Shown: piece by piece, positions 46,914 through 54,628 of the stretch | How positions within the stretch are numbered: the first letter of the stretch is position 1 | Layout: the number at the start of each line of letters is the position of its first letter | DNA from: Cellvibrionaceae bacterium 1162T.S.0a.05 | Lineage (GTDB): Bacteria; Pseudomonadota; Gammaproteobacteria; Pseudomonadales; Cellvibrionaceae | Direction: 5' to 3' | Length of the DNA: 64,000 bases | Assembly: GCA_000964245.1 (NCBI GenBank) | Contig: LANB01000001.1 | Span: 3,289,501-3,353,500 of the forward strand | Notes under the pieces: generated by a model | What the model was told of the DNA's origin: nothing | The model's database searches: none | What the model saw: only the letters and a program-made list of their open reading frames with translations | Translations under genes and position numbers: made by a program

Positions 46914-47015
46914 GCCTAACGTCCCGCTAATTTGCAGTTTTGGATAAGCCCGTGTGTGCTATTTAGCACACAAAGGAGTGACGTAAAAACTGTCAAATTG
47001 AGCGGTTTGTTAGGG
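46914..47015 (-). repeat. attC site h
   Basis: Cores GCCTAAC and GTTAGGG; long paired arms CCCGCTAATTTGCAGTTTT / AAAACTGTCAAATTGAGCGG; central hairpin GTGTGCTATTTAGCACAC. A textbook attC. Confidence 0.92.
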
Positions 47016-47016
47016 T

Positions 47017-47712
47017 TCATAGTGGGCCAAGCTTTGGAAAAGTTAACGTATTAAATAACTTGTAATGCCAACGTAGTAGAGATTTTATATTGCTAGCGAT
47101 AAGTGCATGATACATGAATACGTAATTAATTTTTCCAGAAGCATATTCCTCCAGAAAGCGGTGAGACGTCGCCTGGTCTGAGTGCTGTAAAATACCATTA
47201 TAGATATAGCTAAACTCAGAATATCTTAGAAGCGACTTAATTGCTTTTGCATGCTGATCTAAATATTTGCAAAAGTCTTTCGTAATATCACCGTCATTTT
47301 TATGTATAGCAACTATAGATAAATCTTTCGAGTGATCCTCATTTAGTAGTTTATCGCGTACAAATTTATGAATGCGATTATAGTAAATAGAATCTTTTTT
47401 ATTTTGGATGATAGAGCGGTATTCATTTAACACCGCTCTCATTTCGCTGAAGTTGCTCGCATAATATTCATCGTTGTTCTTTGAAATTTGAACTGCGGTA
47501 AATTCTGGTAAGGCATCATAACGAGTAACAAAACAAATAGATTGCGCCCGTTCGTGCTCAGTTAATACATCTCTGGGACCACTAATTTCATACCTAAAGC
47601 TCACTTCGCCTTCAAGATTCATTTCTATATGACGATGGGCCACCTCAAGTCGATATTTTACATCTTTGTTAACTTTATCAATTTTATCCTGAATTTTTTG
47701 AGGTTTTTCCAT
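47017..47712 (-). CDS. Cassette gene: cytosolic protein of unknown function
   Basis: 231 aa from the ATG at 47712 (MEKPQKIQDKIDKVNKD). The frame stays open upstream through attC site i, but that extension is site sequence, not coding. Helical and charged, with no membrane segment or known motif. Low G+C. Confidence 0.65.
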   Translation of the reverse strand: MEKPQKIQDKIDKVNKDVKYRLEVAHRHIEMNLEGEVSFRYEISGPRDVLTEHERAQSICFVTRYDALPEFTAVQISKNNDEYYASNFSEMRAVLNEYRSIIQNKKDSIYYNRIHKFVRDKLLNEDHSKDLSIVAIHKNDGDITKDFCKYLDQHAKAIKSLLRYSEFSYIYNGILQHSDQATSHRFLEEYASGKINYVFMYHALIASNIKSLLRWHYKLFNTLTFPKLGPL

Positions 47713-47719
47713 TTTTGTA

Positions 47720-47815
47720 CCCTTACGCCGCAAACAGGGGCCGGAATGCAGGTGCGAAGCACCGGAGTGGAGGTCCCGGCCGCGCAGCGGCCCTTGCTGA
47801 TTTGCTTTGTTAGGG
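47720..47815 (-). repeat. attC site i
   Basis: Ends CCTTACGCCGCAAACAGGGG and CCCTTGCTGATTTGC, then GTTAGGG. GC-rich middle (GGTCCCGGCCGCG). The left core is slightly degenerate. Confidence 0.85.
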
Positions 47816-47887
47816 GTGTTTATAGCACAAAAACAAAAAAACCTATACAAAACAACCAGATAGACACCAAAGAGCCTAAAGAGAAAT

Positions 47888-47917
47888 AAAAGCACTAAAT
47901 AATGACTTTTAGTGCTT
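47888..47917 (-). terminator. Intrinsic terminator on - strand inside the inverted cassette
   Basis: AAGCACTAAA / TTTAGTGCTT stem followed on the - strand by TTATTTCT. It would stop transcripts coming through the cassette from the array's upstream side. Confidence 0.7.
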
Positions 47918-47975
47918 GCGTTAAATTTGGTGCCGGGGTAGGATTCACAGCATTGGACAAGTTGAAGGTGATGAT

Positions 47976-48716
47976 ATGCCCAAGCAAGTAGACTACCCAC
48001 GCGCATCAATGAAGAACTGTTTTGGCCTCGCCGATGCAGTTAATGACCTTGGTAGCGAATGTAGCGCTGCCATGGCCGCGGATAAACTAGGCAAGCAACA
48101 CACCAGTGGCGCATATAAAGCCCTTGTTGGTGCAGCAGTCAAATACGGCCTGATAACGAATAAAAAAGGCCAACTTGCAGTCACACAGCTTTATCGAGAT
48201 ATTCGCCTTGCATATAACGAAGCTGAGGCCGAAAAAGAAACTCAGAAGGCCTTTTTGAAACCACCTTTATTTTCTGACATCTTTGCGCGTTTTGAGAATA
48301 AACCCTTACCCGTAAGCCACTTTGAAAAGCTATTAATTAGGGAATTTGAAGTTCCAGATAACTTTGCCTCCCGCGTTGGAGGCTACTTCTTGGAGGGAGC
48401 TAAGCAATGTGGGATTTTAGGTGATGGTAACGTGCTTTCTCGTGACAATGATGCAGCAAACGAAATCATTGAAAACGGGAATGATGACGACGAACAACAA
48501 GCAGATTCTCCCCCCGAGAAACCAAAGGCCGGCCCATCTCACGAAATAAGTCATCCTGCAGAAGAGGAGGGAAAGTTTTCCGTCCGAATTAAAGGGCCAG
48601 GCATGGATTCGCTGATTGTAGTAAATGAAGAGGAAGACCTTTATATCGTTAAAGCGATGCTTAAAAAGGTTGAGAAGCGTCTTGCTATTGACGATGAGGA
48701 GTGGGGAGATGATTAA
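47976..48716 (+). CDS. Inverted cassette gene: protein with N-terminal winged-helix-like domain
   Basis: 246 aa on the + strand, opposite to the array. Residues about 1-75 (YPRASMKNCFGLADAVNDLG ... ALVGAAVKYGLITNKKGQLAVT) look like a winged helix of the DUF5343-like sort; about 85-145 could be a second one; then a very acidic, Pro/Glu/Asp linker and a C-terminal helix (EEDLYIVKAMLKKVEKRLAI). Function unknown. It has its own space for a promoter upstream and a strong terminator downstream. Confidence 0.7.
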   Translation: MPKQVDYPRASMKNCFGLADAVNDLGSECSAAMAADKLGKQHTSGAYKALVGAAVKYGLITNKKGQLAVTQLYRDIRLAYNEAEAEKETQKAFLKPPLFSDIFARFENKPLPVSHFEKLLIREFEVPDNFASRVGGYFLEGAKQCGILGDGNVLSRDNDAANEIIENGNDDDEQQADSPPEKPKAGPSHEISHPAEEEGKFSVRIKGPGMDSLIVVNEEEDLYIVKAMLKKVEKRLAIDDEEWGDD

Positions 48717-48721
48717 AAATT

Positions 48722-48752
48722 AAAGCCCTTGCAGCATGGCTGCAAGGGCTTT
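48722..48752. terminator. Strong bidirectional terminator
   Basis: Perfect 14-bp stem AAAGCCCTTGCAGC / GCTGCAAGGGCTTT with a 3-nt loop, 5 nt after the stop of the inverted gene. A and T runs on both sides allow action on both strands. Confidence 0.88.
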
Positions 48753-48880
48753 AAATCTTCCATGGGTGCTATAGGGGTTGCCCAAAGGAAGGCCTGACCT
48801 AAACACCATTGGAACGTTTGGCGACTGAATAATGGCTTGTTACATGGCGGGTGTCAAGGAACCCTGAAAGGTAATAGGCA

Positions 48881-49012
48881 ATGAAAAAGCCTCCCTTTCC
48901 GGCGCCACCCGGTAAAAAGTGGATTTTTAAAAAGTGGTTTATCCACTACAGAACTGGCCAAAAAGTGTATCCGAAAAACGCGGAATGCTTTTGCTTTTTG
49001 GTAAACGCTTAA
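48881..49012 (+). CDS. 43-aa basic small protein
   Basis: ATG at 48881 with AAGG about 10 nt upstream. Starts MKKPPFPAPPGKKWIFKKWF and ends YPKNAECFCFLVNA; rich in Lys and aromatic residues with two Cys. It has the look of a conserved small protein, but I cannot name a family. Lies between the terminator of the inverted gene and attC site j; the gap 48717-49127 otherwise holds nothing I can support. Confidence 0.5.
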   Translation: MKKPPFPAPPGKKWIFKKWFIHYRTGQKVYPKNAECFCFLVNA

Positions 49013-49029
49013 CTCTAACGGGCACTCTC

Positions 49030-49127
49030 GGGTGCCCAACCCCTAACGTTTTTGTAAGGAGCGAGCTGCTAGGCGAGTCCCGCGCAGGCCGCAAGCGGCC
49101 GTAGCAAACTTAACAAACTTGTTATAT
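49030..49127 (-). repeat. attC site j
   Basis: Cores CCCTAACG and GTTATAT; arms GTTTTTGTAAG / CTTAACAAAC; inner hairpin GGCCGCAAGCGGCC. Follows the stop of the small zinc-ribbon-like gene. Confidence 0.85.
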
Positions 49128-49394
49128 TTATTTATGTGACTCATTCCGCCACCTTTCTTTTACGGCATCTTCAATAACTGTTTGAGGATCCAACCCCAAT
49201 GATTTTAATTTTTCGATATATATCTCGATATGCCACCAAGGGCATGACGGGTCATCACAAGATTCATCTCTGTCGCCAGAGTGTTCGAAATTCAAATGGA
49301 AACAAAGCCAATGCATATTTTCAAATATTTCATAATTGTCTGCATTCGCAATAACCGGACTATTGCAATATTCGCAAATTTTACTATTTTCCAT
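49128..49394 (-). CDS. Cassette gene: small Cys/His-rich protein
   Basis: 88 aa. CEYCNSP and CDDPSCPWWHIE, with a His/Cys pair in HWLCFHLNFEH, suggest a zinc-binding fold. Similar small proteins are typical cassette cargo. Function unknown. Confidence 0.7.
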   Translation of the reverse strand: MENSKICEYCNSPVIANADNYEIFENMHWLCFHLNFEHSGDRDESCDDPSCPWWHIEIYIEKLKSLGLDPQTVIEDAVKERWRNESHK

Positions 49395-49417
49395 TTTTAC
49401 TCATAAACTTTGGATAA

Positions 49418-49543
49418 ATATAACGTCCCAATTACGGGCCGGAACGAAGTGGTTTGCGTTGTGCTATTAAAGCACATAAGCGATCCACGCAGTGGAGGTC
49501 CACGCAATGCGCAGCATTGCAACAGTACATTGGTTTGTTAGGA
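49418..49543 (-). repeat. attC site k
   Basis: Cores ATATAACG and GTTAGGA; a middle portion of roughly 65 bp is almost identical to site l (starts ACGGGCCGGAACGAAGTGG). The stop TAA of the following gene overlaps GTTAGGA. Confidence 0.9.
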
Positions 49544-49882
49544 TACGACATTATTGCCCAAAACCTTCCACATTTTCTCGAATTCATCTTCTGATATGCT
49601 TACCCCGGTGAAATCTTGGTACTTCATGTTTGTGTCTAGCCAAAAACCGTAATCACTTTCACTTGATCCTGCCAAAATAGGACTGCCAGATTGATCAATG
49701 CCTATTTCTCGAATAGGTAAATCATTGTCAAATTCAATTAGCCATTCATTAACTAAGTGTAAATTTTGTTCATAGCCTGGATTTGCCTTAGGTACAAACC
49801 AAAATAATTTTTCAAGAACACGAACAGAAAATTCTTTCTCTTTTTCCCACTCTGTACCGAGGGTAGTTCGCAGATAGCGCAT
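49538..49882 (-). CDS. Cassette gene: cytosolic protein of unknown function
   Basis: 114 aa from the ATG at 49882 (MRYLRTTLG), with AGGAAA about 13 nt upstream. The longer frame to 49951 crosses attC site l and is rejected. Acidic, with several aromatic residues (KLFWFVPKANPG; YGFWLDTNMKYQDF). No family recognised. Confidence 0.68.
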   Translation of the reverse strand: MRYLRTTLGTEWEKEKEFSVRVLEKLFWFVPKANPGYEQNLHLVNEWLIEFDNDLPIREIGIDQSGSPILAGSSESDYGFWLDTNMKYQDFTGVSISEDEFEKMWKVLGNNVVS

Positions 49883-49889
49883 CTCAGAG

Positions 49890-50014
49890 TTTCCTAACGC
49901 CCCAGTAACGGGCCGGAACGAAGTGGTTTGCGTTGTGCTATTAAAGCACATAAGCGAGCCACGCAGTGGAGGTCCGAGGCAGCTCGCTGCCGGGCGTTGA
50001 CTGGATTGTTATGA
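49890..50014 (-). repeat. attC site l
   Basis: Cores TCCTAACG and GTTATGA; arms CGCCCCAGTAACGGG / CCGGGCGTTGACTGG; central GTGCTATTAAAGCAC hairpin. Shares its middle with site k. Confidence 0.9.
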
Positions 50015-50017
50015 GTT

Positions 50018-50302
50018 TTATGGATCAATATCAATTCCACCATCGCTACTACGAATAATTCTACCGACCGCTCTTAAGATATACGCAATGGTTCTGTATG
50101 GAAGGTCAAATATCAGTTCTAAGAACTCATACCACTCACTATTCTGCTTTTTGCCTCTTGGCCATATGTAGTGAACCAAGGTGTACCCTACTATTATTGA
50201 AAGCAAAACCATCCAGCTAAAACCATTAACAAATAGGTCATATACCAAGTAGGAACTAATACAAAATATAAATATTGAAGCCAGAACCCTAATAACTTCC
50301 AT
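50018..50302 (-). CDS. Cassette gene: small membrane protein
   Basis: 94 aa with two hydrophobic segments (about 5-24, 29-47), then a soluble tail ending in an acidic SSDGGIDIDP. Proteins of this shape are found in gammaproteobacterial cassette arrays; role unknown. First gene of the array when read in its own direction. Confidence 0.68.
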   Translation of the reverse strand: MEVIRVLASIFIFCISSYLVYDLFVNGFSWMVLLSIIVGYTLVHYIWPRGKKQNSEWYEFLELIFDLPYRTIAYILRAVGRIIRSSDGGIDIDP

Positions 50303-50323
50303 TTTTTAATTCTCGGTTTAACT

Positions 50324-50340
50324 CATAACAATGTTATTAG
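50324..50340 (-). repeat. Array-edge junction remnant m
   Basis: CATAACAATGTTATTAG: core-like ends back to back, closely similar to the junction at 46279-46298. It marks the right edge of the array. Confidence 0.35.
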
Positions 50341-50348
50341 ATTGCAGT

Positions 50349-50445
50349 CTACACCCAGGCATTTTGTCCGTATCCAGGCATTTTTGTCTAAATGTAGACA
50401 CTAAATGTCTAAATCTGGACATGTCTATATCCAGGCATCTGTTCA
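50349..50445. repeat. Short repeat cluster at the array edge
   Basis: Three copies of CCAGGCAT (near 50355, 50374 and 50431) and two near-palindromes TGTCTAAATGTAGACA and TGTCTAAATCTGGACA (50385-50426). Noncoding. Could be protein-binding sites or a recombination end. Confidence 0.6.
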
Positions 50446-50451
50446 TTTAAT

Positions 50452-50802
50452 CTACAAAATTCGATCTGTTAATTCGAGCAATTTCACATCCCGATAGGGT
50501 AGTGCCCATGCTCCAAGTCGCGGAACCCACTGGCCGCCTTCGCGGCGAATAATGTTTTGCAGGTGCTTTTCTCTATATTCGACTCTCACATACACAATTT
50601 GAGCATCGTGGTTTGTAAGGACTTTATCGAACAGAGCCGAGTAGTTTAATGGGCGTTCATCAACGATGAGTTCGGCGGTGGTAACAATGCGTTTGTTTTT
50701 TGGGTCTTTTCTATATCGAATGGCAACGAGCTTATCATTCCATTTGCTGGCGTAGCGCTTGGTGCCGGGGGATCCGGGTTTCATTGTTTTGATAATGTCC
50801 AT
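50452..50802 (-). CDS. Conserved small protein of unknown function next to the array
   Basis: 116 aa, basic. MKPGSPGTKRYASKWNDKLV followed by IRYRKDPKNKRIVTTAELIVDE, and a C-terminal part EGGQWVPRLGAWALPYRDV. Proteins with this pattern are often seen beside mobile elements, but I cannot name a function. Its upstream flank is the MFS terminator; its downstream flank is the short repeat cluster, which it might bind. Confidence 0.65.
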   Translation of the reverse strand: MDIIKTMKPGSPGTKRYASKWNDKLVAIRYRKDPKNKRIVTTAELIVDERPLNYSALFDKVLTNHDAQIVYVRVEYREKHLQNIIRREGGQWVPRLGAWALPYRDVKLLELTDRIL

Positions 50803-50890
50803 GAGTCAGTGCCATCCCTGAATAACTGATGTGCCCAATAGTATTTGCCTTTGATTCAAGCGTCAAATAACAAGATTGAATACCCGAAAA

Positions 50891-50920
50891 TAAAAAAGCC
50901 AGGCATTGCCTGGCTTTTTA
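50891..50920. terminator. Bidirectional terminator after the sugar-oxidation operon
   Basis: AAAAAGCCAGGC-ATT-GCCTGGCTTTTT, a 12-bp perfect stem with A and T tracts, just after the MFS stop. Confidence 0.9.
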
Positions 50921-50939
50921 GATGTCGCTTTAGGGGCGA

Positions 50940-52163
50940 TTAAGCTTTTTCGAGTACTTCAGGTTCATGACCGCGTTTCTTCATGTAGAAGAACAGGGCG
51001 CCGAACAAGATTATTAAAGCCGCCGGAAAGAGGGCGAGGTTAGTGAGTGTGGCCTGGCCTGCAGCGAGGTCTGCCGCGCCGGGGCTAACGCCACTTTCAA
51101 GGGCCGCTGCGCGGGCTTCATCCAGCCAGCTTCCGATAATGGGGTTCCACATACTGACAGAGAACATGCCGAGGCCGCCGATTAATGAAAGGCCCATTGC
51201 GCCTGTTTTCGGCTGATATTCGCTGATAAACCCGATCATGGTTGGCCAGAAGTACATACAACCAATAGCGAAGAGAATTGCTGCAACATAAACCATGATG
51301 CCCGAAGCGCTGCTCATCAAGAAGATGCCGATGGTGGCAATAACGGCACCGCTCAAGAGTACGCCAGCGGGGTTGAGGGCATGCACAATGGGGCCAGCAA
51401 AGAAGCGACCAACAGCCATTAAGCCGGTAACCATTGCCAGAATCAGCATGGGGTGCGCGCCAGACTCACCCAGAATTCGTTCTACCCATTGTTGGGTGCC
51501 GAGTTCGGTTGTGGCGGTTAAGGTCATGCACACCAGCATGAAGATGTAGAGTGGCGAAAAGAGGCTAACCACATTGGTTGATGTTGAGACTTCGGAGTTT
51601 TCCATGGGTGGGAACGGTTGGGTAAACACGAGGTAACCGTAGATTGCCGTCGGGATAAACATAACCGCAATTTGCAATTGCCAACCCATGCCTGCGTTTG
51701 TCATTGCAAATGCGATGAGCGCGCCAATGACGATACCACCAGGGAACCACACATGAAATTTGTTGAGCATGGTGGTTTTGTTTTCATGGTAAATGTCGGC
51801 GATTAAGGGGTTTGCACCTGCTTCAACAGAACCGTTGGCGAAGCCAATACAGAATGTTGAAATCAATAAGCCCCAGAAGCCGCCGGAGAATATTGTCAGG
51901 AATAAACCGAGGAGGTGCCCAACAAATGCAATGATCATGAGGTTCTTCGCCCCAATGTGGTTGTAGAGCAAACCTCCCAGAATGGTGGCGACCGGGAAAC
52001 CCAAAAACGCCATGGAGTTGATCCAGCCCAGCTGGGTATCGGTGAAACTGAATTCCGAGCTAAGCTCCCCCAGAATGCCTGCACGGATTGCAAAGGTCAT
52101 GGCCGTAACGACCAGTGACAAGCAGCAGGCAAAAAAGATTTTATTTTGATTAATCGTACTCAT
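50940..52163 (-). CDS. MFS transporter, probable sugar or sugar-derivative permease
   Basis: 407 aa, 12 membrane segments. The loop 2-3 region reads GGLLYNHIGAKNLM; the FANGSVEAGANPLIADIYHE block resembles FHS/glucose-galactose-type MFS permeases. Last gene of the six-gene - strand unit; 61 nt after the isomerase gene. Likely imports the product of the periplasmic oxidation steps. Substrate not deducible from sequence. Confidence 0.85.
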   Translation of the reverse strand: MSTINQNKIFFACCLSLVVTAMTFAIRAGILGELSSEFSFTDTQLGWINSMAFLGFPVATILGGLLYNHIGAKNLMIIAFVGHLLGLFLTIFSGGFWGLLISTFCIGFANGSVEAGANPLIADIYHENKTTMLNKFHVWFPGGIVIGALIAFAMTNAGMGWQLQIAVMFIPTAIYGYLVFTQPFPPMENSEVSTSTNVVSLFSPLYIFMLVCMTLTATTELGTQQWVERILGESGAHPMLILAMVTGLMAVGRFFAGPIVHALNPAGVLLSGAVIATIGIFLMSSASGIMVYVAAILFAIGCMYFWPTMIGFISEYQPKTGAMGLSLIGGLGMFSVSMWNPIIGSWLDEARAAALESGVSPGAADLAAGQATLTNLALFPAALIILFGALFFYMKKRGHEPEVLEKA

Positions 52164-52224
52164 AATTTTTGGCCTTTCATTATTGTTATTACTTCAGTGA
52201 TTAATTGTGTTTAAAAAAGAAGAA

Positions 52225-53268
52225 TTACAGCCCCAACACTTTGTTATTTAATTCTTCATCCGGTGCGACAGCGGCAAAGTCGTCAAAGGCTTTTTCTACT
52301 TTGCGTATCATGTGTTTCTGAATAAAGGGCGCGCCTTCGCGTGCACCGTCTTCAGGGTGCTTCAAACAGCATTCCCATTCAAGCACGGCCCAGCCTTCGT
52401 AGCCGTATTTGCAAAAGCGGCTGAAGATTCCGCTAAAGTCGACCTGGCCATCGCCGAGCGAACGGAAACGTCCGGGGCGATCGACCCAACCCTGGTAGCC
52501 ACCGTAAACACCGCATTTTGCTGAAGGAATAAATTCGGCATCTTTCACGTGGAAGGCTTTGATGCGCTCGTGGTATACGTCGATAAAGCCGAGGTAGTCG
52601 AGTTGTTGCAATACGAAGTGGCTTGGGTCGTACAAAATATTTGCGCGTGCGTGGTTGTCCACGGCATCCAGAAACATTTCAAAGGTGATGCCGTCGTGCA
52701 GGTCTTCACCGGGGTGCAATTCGTAGCACGCATCCACGCCGTTTTCTTCGAACACATCGAGGATGGGTTTCCAGCGTTTACCAAGTTCGGCAAAACCAGC
52801 TTCCACTAAACCTGCCGGGCGCTGGGGCCAGGGGTACATGGTGTGCCAGAGGAGGGCGCCGGAGAAGGTTGCGTGCGATGTTAAGCCGAGGTTGCCACTG
52901 GCTTTTGCCGCATTTTTAACTTGCTCGACGGCCCACTCGGTGCGTGCAGCGGGTTTGCCGCGCAAATTTTCCGGGGCAAAGCCGTCGAACATTAAATCGT
53001 AAGCCGGGTGCACGGCAACGAGTTGGCCTTGCAAGTGCGTGGACAGTTCGGTGATTTCAAGGCCGCGTTCGGTGAATTTACCTTTGAGGTCGTCGCAGTA
53101 GTCCTTGCTTTCTGCGGCGAGTTTGAGGTCGATGCAGCGGGCATCCCAGGTGGGAATTTGTATGCCTTTGTATCCGAGGTCGGCTGCCCAATCCAGAATG
53201 CTTTCGAGGGCGTTAAAGGGGGCTTCGTCGCCCATAAATTGGGCTAAAAATATGGCTGGACCTTTCAT
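52225..53268 (-). CDS. Sugar phosphate isomerase/epimerase-like TIM barrel (cytosolic)
   Basis: 347 aa, xylose-isomerase-like barrel of the AP-endonuclease-2 superfamily. Metal-site blocks are CYELHPGEDL (Glu), ILYDPSHFVLQ (Asp-His), AFHVKDAEF (His) and VLEWEC (Glu). No signal peptide. Works next to a Gfo/Idh/MocA dehydrogenase, a pairing typical of inositol and keto-sugar pathways. Confidence 0.88.
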   Translation of the reverse strand: MKGPAIFLAQFMGDEAPFNALESILDWAADLGYKGIQIPTWDARCIDLKLAAESKDYCDDLKGKFTERGLEITELSTHLQGQLVAVHPAYDLMFDGFAPENLRGKPAARTEWAVEQVKNAAKASGNLGLTSHATFSGALLWHTMYPWPQRPAGLVEAGFAELGKRWKPILDVFEENGVDACYELHPGEDLHDGITFEMFLDAVDNHARANILYDPSHFVLQQLDYLGFIDVYHERIKAFHVKDAEFIPSAKCGVYGGYQGWVDRPGRFRSLGDGQVDFSGIFSRFCKYGYEGWAVLEWECCLKHPEDGAREGAPFIQKHMIRKVEKAFDDFAAVAPDEELNNKVLGL

Positions 53269-53351
53269 TGATTCTTTCCTCTTATTCTTTCTTTAGCGTC
53301 TGATTCGTGTTTGAAGATTGAGTTCGTTAGCGGTTCGCAGTGCTTGAGCAC

Positions 53352-54512
53352 CTAACTCGCCAGCTTGACCCAAGTGCCGCCCTTGTTGGAGCTTTCGACA
53401 ACGGCTTCAATAAAGGCCATGCCGATGACACCGTCTTCGATTCCGGGCACGAAGGGGATGTCCTTTATGCCGCTGCTGCGCGCCTTGCCACGTTGGTTTT
53501 TAATTTCTGCGGCGAAGTGTTTGTACAAGTTGGCAAAGGCTTCGAGATAACCTTCCGGGTGGCCAAAGGGTGTGCGGGAGTTCGCTTGTGCGGCGGCTCC
53601 CAGGTAGCCGTTACCGGCGCGGACCACTTCTTCAGGTTTATCCCCCCATTTAATGTACAGAGTGTTCGGCTCTTGTTGGTGCCATTCGAGGCCACCTTTG
53701 CTGCCGTATACACGAATGCGTAAATTATTTTCTTCGCCCACAGCAATCTGACTTGCAAAGAGTACACCTTTTGCGCCTTTGGAAAAACGTAAAAGTGCTG
53801 CACCGTCGTCGTCGAGTTGGCGGCCTGGCTCAACACTGTTGAGCTCAGCCAGCACTTCGCTGATGGTGTCGCCGGTAATAAATTCCGCGAGGTTAGCCGC
53901 GTGGACACCGATATCTCCCATGCAGCAACTCGCACCAGCGAATTTAGGGTCCAGGCGCCATGCGGCTTGTTTGCCTTCATCGGAATTCATTTTGGCGGCG
54001 AGCCAGCCCTGGTTGTATTCCGCCACCACTTTGGTGATGTTGCCGAGTTCGCCCTTGAGCACGCGTTCCCGCGCTTCTTTGACGATGGGGTAGCCAGTAT
54101 AGGTGTGGGTGAGGCCAAACAGTAAGCCGGTTTTTTCAACTTGTGCTTTCAGTTCCACCGCTTCTTTCAAGTCGAAGGTGGCGGGTTTGTCGCACATGAC
54201 GTGGAAGCCTTTTTCCAGTGCAAGTTTTGCAATAGGGTAGTGTGTGTTGTTCGGGGTGACGATGGCGACAAATTCCATGCGCTCGTTTTCTGGCAAGGCT
54301 GCTTCGGCATCCATCATGGCTTCGTAGCTTTCGTAACAACGGCTTTCAGGTAAATATAATTCCTTACCCGCTTGTTTGGATTTTGCAGGGTCGCGACTGA
54401 AGGCGCCGCACACTAGTTCAATTTCTCCGTCGATACGCGATGCAATGCGGTGAACATTGCCGATAAAGGCGTCGGGGCCTCCACCTACCATGCCCATTCT
54501 AACTTTGCTCAT
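53352..54512 (-). CDS. Gfo/Idh/MocA-family oxidoreductase
   Basis: 386 aa. N-terminal Rossmann fold with MGMVGGGPDAFIG; catalytic-lysine motif appears as HVMCDKPAT (usual EKP); C-terminal barrel-like sheet with ASCCMGDIGVHAANLAEF. NAD(P)-dependent dehydrogenase or reductase of sugars or cyclitols; cytosolic (no signal). Same strand and short gaps to both neighbours. Confidence 0.92.
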   Translation of the reverse strand: MSKVRMGMVGGGPDAFIGNVHRIASRIDGEIELVCGAFSRDPAKSKQAGKELYLPESRCYESYEAMMDAEAALPENERMEFVAIVTPNNTHYPIAKLALEKGFHVMCDKPATFDLKEAVELKAQVEKTGLLFGLTHTYTGYPIVKEARERVLKGELGNITKVVAEYNQGWLAAKMNSDEGKQAAWRLDPKFAGASCCMGDIGVHAANLAEFITGDTISEVLAELNSVEPGRQLDDDGAALLRFSKGAKGVLFASQIAVGEENNLRIRVYGSKGGLEWHQQEPNTLYIKWGDKPEEVVRAGNGYLGAAAQANSRTPFGHPEGYLEAFANLYKHFAAEIKNQRGKARSSGIKDIPFVPGIEDGVIGMAFIEAVVESSNKGGTWVKLAS

Positions 54513-54628
54513 AGTTATAGATCTCCTGAAGGTTCTTTTTGTGTGTGATTATTTTTTATTGGTAAAAACGCTGTTCTAAATTAAATCGTGTTCTAACTAA
54601 AACCGTATTTTAAACAAAACAGTAAACA

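Larger units (their letters stand above)
42370..50340 (-). mobile_element. Integron-type gene-cassette array without visible integrase (CALIN-like)
   Basis: About 8 kb with 13 or so small genes, nearly all on the - strand, separated by eleven attC-like sites of 50-130 bp. Each site has a core-like end close to YYYAAC and an opposite end close to GTTRRRY, with inverted sub-repeats inside. In at least six cases the stop codon of the - strand gene lies within the GTT-R core. Direction is right to left. No tyrosine recombinase frame exists at the right end, where a 116-aa unknown gene and short repeats lie. Base composition is lower in G+C than flanking core genes. Confidence 0.85.

Noticed and set aside
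47713-48009. 99-residue N-terminal extension of the 47017-47712 gene
   Set aside because: It runs through attC site i and into the inverted cassette, so it is an accidental open frame.
42370-50340. Classical prophage or ICE island
   Set aside because: No integrase, structural, replication or conjugation genes; attC-like sites explain the layout better.
50452-50802. Truncated integron integrase
   Set aside because: The 116-aa protein shows none of the tyrosine-recombinase Arg/His/Arg/Tyr motifs.
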